Shown piece after piece: positions 4,743 through 7,297 of a DNA stretch of 7,297 bases. The notes under the pieces were generated by a model. The model did no database searches and was not told the origin of the DNA. It was given only the letters and a program-made list of their open reading frames with translations. This DNA comes from VMEP01 sp964414265 (lineage in GTDB: Bacteria > Patescibacteriota > Minisyncoccia > Phycocordibacterales > VMEP01), in contig CAYPVT010000036.1 of assembly GCA_964414265.1 (NCBI GenBank), positions 1 to 7,297 of the forward strand, written 5' to 3'. Each line of letters opens with the position of its first letter. Position 1 is the first letter of the stretch. Both the position numbers and the translations under genes were made by a program.

Positions 4743-7297
4743 ATGTCAAAACAAAGTGAAAATTCAAACGGGACGAGTAAAATAATCGTCAAAGGGGCGA
4801 GAACTCACAATCTTAAAAACGTTACCGTTGAAATGCCACGTAATAAGATGGTTGTTTTTACAGGGTTATCTGGTTCTGGAAAATCATCTCTTGCTTTCGA
4901 TACTATTTTTGCCGAAGGACAGCGTCGTTACGTTGAGTCGCTTTCTGCCTATGCTCGACAATTTTTACATCAAATGCAAAAGCCAGATGTTGATGAAATA
5001 ATTGGACTTTCACCGGCAATTTCAATTGACCAAAAATCTCGCTCAAACAATCCTCGTTCGACGGTCGCGACCATTACTGAAATATACGATTATCTCCGCG
5101 TTCTTTATGCGCGTATTGGTAAACCATACTGTTTAGTTTGTGGAGAAAAGATTGAAAAACTCACAACCGAGGAAATTGTAAGTTTTGTTGTTGAGAAAAT
5201 AGAGACAGCCACGCATTTTAAAGAAAAAAAAGTTTTAGCTAAACCAGCTTCTTCAAAGTTGGTCGCTCGAACGGATTTGAGAGAATCCGTTTTAGAGGCG
5301 GTTAAATATGGTGACGCAACGGTACAGATTTTTTCTCCACTCGTACGCGGGCGAAAAGGGGAATATTACCAAATGCTTTACGATCTTCTTTCTCGCGGTT
5401 ATACAAAGGTACGAGTGGACGGTGAATTAAAAAATCTTCGTGAAAGAATCGCACTTTCAAAGACAAAAAAACACACGATTGAGGTTCTAGTTGATGAAAT
5501 TGGAGTAGTTGAATTTAAAGATAATCAAAAACAAGCAGAAACTAGACTTGCTGAAGCAATAGAACGCGCGGTTCTAGAGTCAGAAGGATTGGTTTCCGGA
5601 GTGGTTTCAGGTGAAGAGTTTATTATGTCGGCTAGATTTTCTTGCCCTAAAGACGGATTTTCTTATCCAGAAATTGAACCGAGACTATTTTCGTTTAATT
5701 CGCCATACGGGGCTTGTCCAAAATGTAATGGTCTTGGGACTAAACATTTATTCGGAGATGAACCATGTGATACGTGTGCTGGTGCGCGCTTGAGACCGGA
5801 GGCTTTGAATGTGTACATAGGAGGACCCAAAGGAGTCGGCAAGAATATCGTTGATTTTACAGACCTATCAATTTTAAAAGCGAATGACTTTGTTAAGGGA
5901 TTAAAACTTACTGCTAAAGAAAAAAATATTGCTAGCGTTGTTTTTAAAGAAATCGAAGCGAGACTTACTTTTATGCTCGACGTTGGTCTTGATTACCTTA
6001 CGCTTAATCGTCGCGCTAATACTCTTTCTGGTGGAGAAGCGCAACGCATTAGGCTTGCCTCACAGCTTGGTTCCCGTTTGGTGGGAGCGTTATATGTTCT
6101 TGATGAACCAACAATTGGACTTCACCAACGCGACAATGATCGTTTGATAAAAACGCTTCAAGATTTACGAGATATGGGCAACACAATAATTGTTGTTGAG
6201 CACGATGAAGATACAATTTTTTCAGCAGACTACCTTGTTGATATTGGTCCGGGTGCTGGAATCCACGGAGGAAATATTGTTGTTGCTGGCGATTTAGAAG
6301 AATTATTAACCGCCAAGAAAAATGATTCCAAATCTTTAACACTCGCATATCTTCGTGGTGAGATAAAAATTGAAGTGCCAGAGGGAAGGCGAGATAAGGA
6401 CAAGGGAACTCTTCGTATTGCTGGAGGGAAAGTTTTCAATATAAAGAATCTTAATGTTGATGTCCCGCTCGGCAGACTTTCTATCGTAACGGGCGTATCT
6501 GGTTCCGGAAAATCTTCTTTTCTTTATGAAATTTTATATCGCAATCTGCAAGCGCGGCTTGAACGTCGCTATCGAAGCAATACAATCTATAACTGCTCTG
6601 GTTTTACTGGGACGGAATATCTCTCGCGTGTAATCATGATTAATCAATCTCCAATTGGGAGAACGCCAAGATCAAACCCAGCAACTTATACGGGCTCATT
6701 TACGTTTATTCGCGAATTATTCGCCTCAACAGAGGAGGCACGCACGCGAGGATGGAAAGCCAACAGATTCTCTTTTAACGTGAAAGGTGGACGTTGTGAG
6801 GCGTGCCAGGGAAACGGAGAAATAGCTGTAGAAATGCACTTTTTACCGACAGTTTATGTAACCTGTGATATTTGTAATGGTAAAAGATTCGACAAAGAAA
6901 CTCTCCACGTTAAATACAAAAAGAAAAATATCCATGATATTTTAAAAATGACCGTTGAGGAAGCACTTACATTTTTTGAAGATATTCCAGCAATTTACGA
7001 CAGAATAAAAACACTTTCTGATGTTGGGTTGGGTTATTTGGAGCTTGGACAATCGGCAACAACTCTTTCAGGTGGAGAAGCACAACGTGTAAAAATTTCA
7101 TCAGAACTTTATCGTCCACATGTTGAAAAAACGATTTATCTTTTAGATGAACCAACGGTTGGTTTGCATTATGAAGATGTTCGTAAGCTTATAGAAATTT
7201 TACAAAAACTTGTTGATAAGGGTAATACAGTTGTTGTGATTGAACATAATATGGATGTTATAAAAAGCGCTGATTATGTTTTGGACTTTGGCCCCGA
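4743..7297 (+). CDS. uvrA: UvrABC system protein A (damage-recognition ATPase), 3' end outside the window
   Basis: UvrA dimerises, scans DNA for distortion and loads UvrB; it is a tandem ABC-type ATPase. I read the frame codon by codon: it is unbroken for 851 codons to the window edge. Visible parts are Walker A-1 GLSGSGKS (41-48), signature LSGGEAQR (from 428), Walker B LDEPTIGLH (Asp454), Walker A-2 GVSGSGKS (584-591), second zinc finger C685-X2-C688-X19-C708-X2-C711, second signature LSGGEAQR (from 775) and second Walker B (Asp802). The first zinc finger is C301-X2-D304-X20-C325-X2-C328, with Asp replacing a Cys. Only 13 residues separate C328 from C342 (C-X2-C, then AGARLRPEAL), where full-length UvrAs have an insertion domain of roughly 110 residues, so that DNA-contacting domain is essentially absent. 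About 35-40 extra residues lie near 154-192 in the UvrB-binding domain. About 50 C-terminal residues are probably missing. The start MSKQSEN lacks a Shine-Dalgarno but places KIIVKGARTHNLKNV at the usual beginning. Confidence 0.97.
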   Translation, partial: MSKQSENSNGTSKIIVKGARTHNLKNVTVEMPRNKMVVFTGLSGSGKSSLAFDTIFAEGQRRYVESLSAYARQFLHQMQKPDVDEIIGLSPAISIDQKSRSNNPRSTVATITEIYDYLRVLYARIGKPYCLVCGEKIEKLTTEEIVSFVVEKIETATHFKEKKVLAKPASSKLVARTDLRESVLEAVKYGDATVQIFSPLVRGRKGEYYQMLYDLLSRGYTKVRVDGELKNLRERIALSKTKKHTIEVLVDEIGVVEFKDNQKQAETRLAEAIERAVLESEGLVSGVVSGEEFIMSARFSCPKDGFSYPEIEPRLFSFNSPYGACPKCNGLGTKHLFGDEPCDTCAGARLRPEALNVYIGGPKGVGKNIVDFTDLSILKANDFVKGLKLTAKEKNIASVVFKEIEARLTFMLDVGLDYLTLNRRANTLSGGEAQRIRLASQLGSRLVGALYVLDEPTIGLHQRDNDRLIKTLQDLRDMGNTIIVVEHDEDTIFSADYLVDIGPGAGIHGGNIVVAGDLEELLTAKKNDSKSLTLAYLRGEIKIEVPEGRRDKDKGTLRIAGGKVFNIKNLNVDVPLGRLSIVTGVSGSGKSSFLYEILYRNLQARLERRYRSNTIYNCSGFTGTEYLSRVIMINQSPIGRTPRSNPATYTGSFTFIRELFASTEEARTRGWKANRFSFNVKGGRCEACQGNGEIAVEMHFLPTVYVTCDICNGKRFDKETLHVKYKKKNIHDILKMTVEEALTFFEDIPAIYDRIKTLSDVGLGYLELGQSATTLSGGEAQRVKISSELYRPHVEKTIYLLDEPTVGLHYEDVRKLIEILQKLVDKGNTVVVIEHNMDVIKSADYVLDFGP
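5243..5291 (+). repeat. Two adjacent hairpins inside extra uvrA sequence
   Basis: ACCAGCTT (5243-5250) pairs with AAGTTGGT (5256-5263), with one G-U pair. Six bases on, AACGGATT (5270-5277) pairs perfectly with AATCCGTT (5284-5291) around TGAGAG. They encode about residues 167-183, inside a stretch absent from typical UvrAs between the TTEEIV helix and IFSPLVRGRKGEY. The arrangement of two palindromes within an in-frame extra peptide recalls the uvrB insert, but the sequences do not clearly match. Confidence 0.5.

Noticed and set aside
4743..7297. A frameshift or deletion artefact in uvrA explaining the missing insertion domain
   Set aside because: Codon-by-codon reading shows one continuous frame with all motifs in order; the gap joins sensible sequence (GLGTKHLFGDEPCDTC).
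1..7297. tRNA, rRNA, CRISPR array, transposase or attachment site
   Set aside because: No cloverleaf-like segment, regularly spaced repeats, transposase motifs or integrase-type direct repeats were found on either strand.

Overview
The window looks like a piece of a small-genome bacterium, most likely Candidate Phyla Radiation / Patescibacteria (Parcubacteria-like). This is an inference. It rests on a UvrA that appears to lack most of the usual insertion domain, short lineage-restricted proteins each with its own intrinsic terminator, AT-leaning repair genes and a hydrophobic orphan membrane protein. No 16S gene or other taxonomic marker is present. All supported genes are on the + strand.

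Layout: (1) 1-67, probable 3' tail of an unidentified gene. (2) 120-476, a 118-residue four-helix membrane protein with its own promoter, Shine-Dalgarno and terminator (512-542). (3) 572-2707, uvrB, the damage-verification helicase of nucleotide excision repair, complete at 711 residues. It carries an in-frame insert of about 45 codons (about 1863-1997) bounded by inverted repeats, the second a perfect 22-bp palindrome. (4) 2726-2829, an imperfect palindrome followed by a decayed, out-of-frame second copy of the end of uvrB (the UVR motif). (5) 2961-3620 and 3842-4519, two unrecognised proteins of 219 and 225 residues, each with a good ribosome binding site and nearly identical terminators; the second has a long leader with a 17-bp inverted repeat. 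(6) 4743-7297, uvrA, the damage-recognition ABC-type ATPase, cut by the window end after 851 codons. It also carries extra residues over a two-hairpin segment in its UvrB-binding domain.

UvrA and UvrB work together: a UvrA dimer finds distorted DNA and loads UvrB, which verifies the lesion and recruits UvrC (not in the window). The two genes sit close together but are separated by terminators, so they are probably transcribed independently. Both lack an obvious Shine-Dalgarno, while the three small genes have strong ones.

The most notable content is not a new multi-gene system. It is palindrome-bearing sequence inside both NER genes, resembling in principle the protein-coding palindromic elements known from Rickettsia, plus the relic of a second uvrB 3' end, which suggests past replacement or recombination at this locus.
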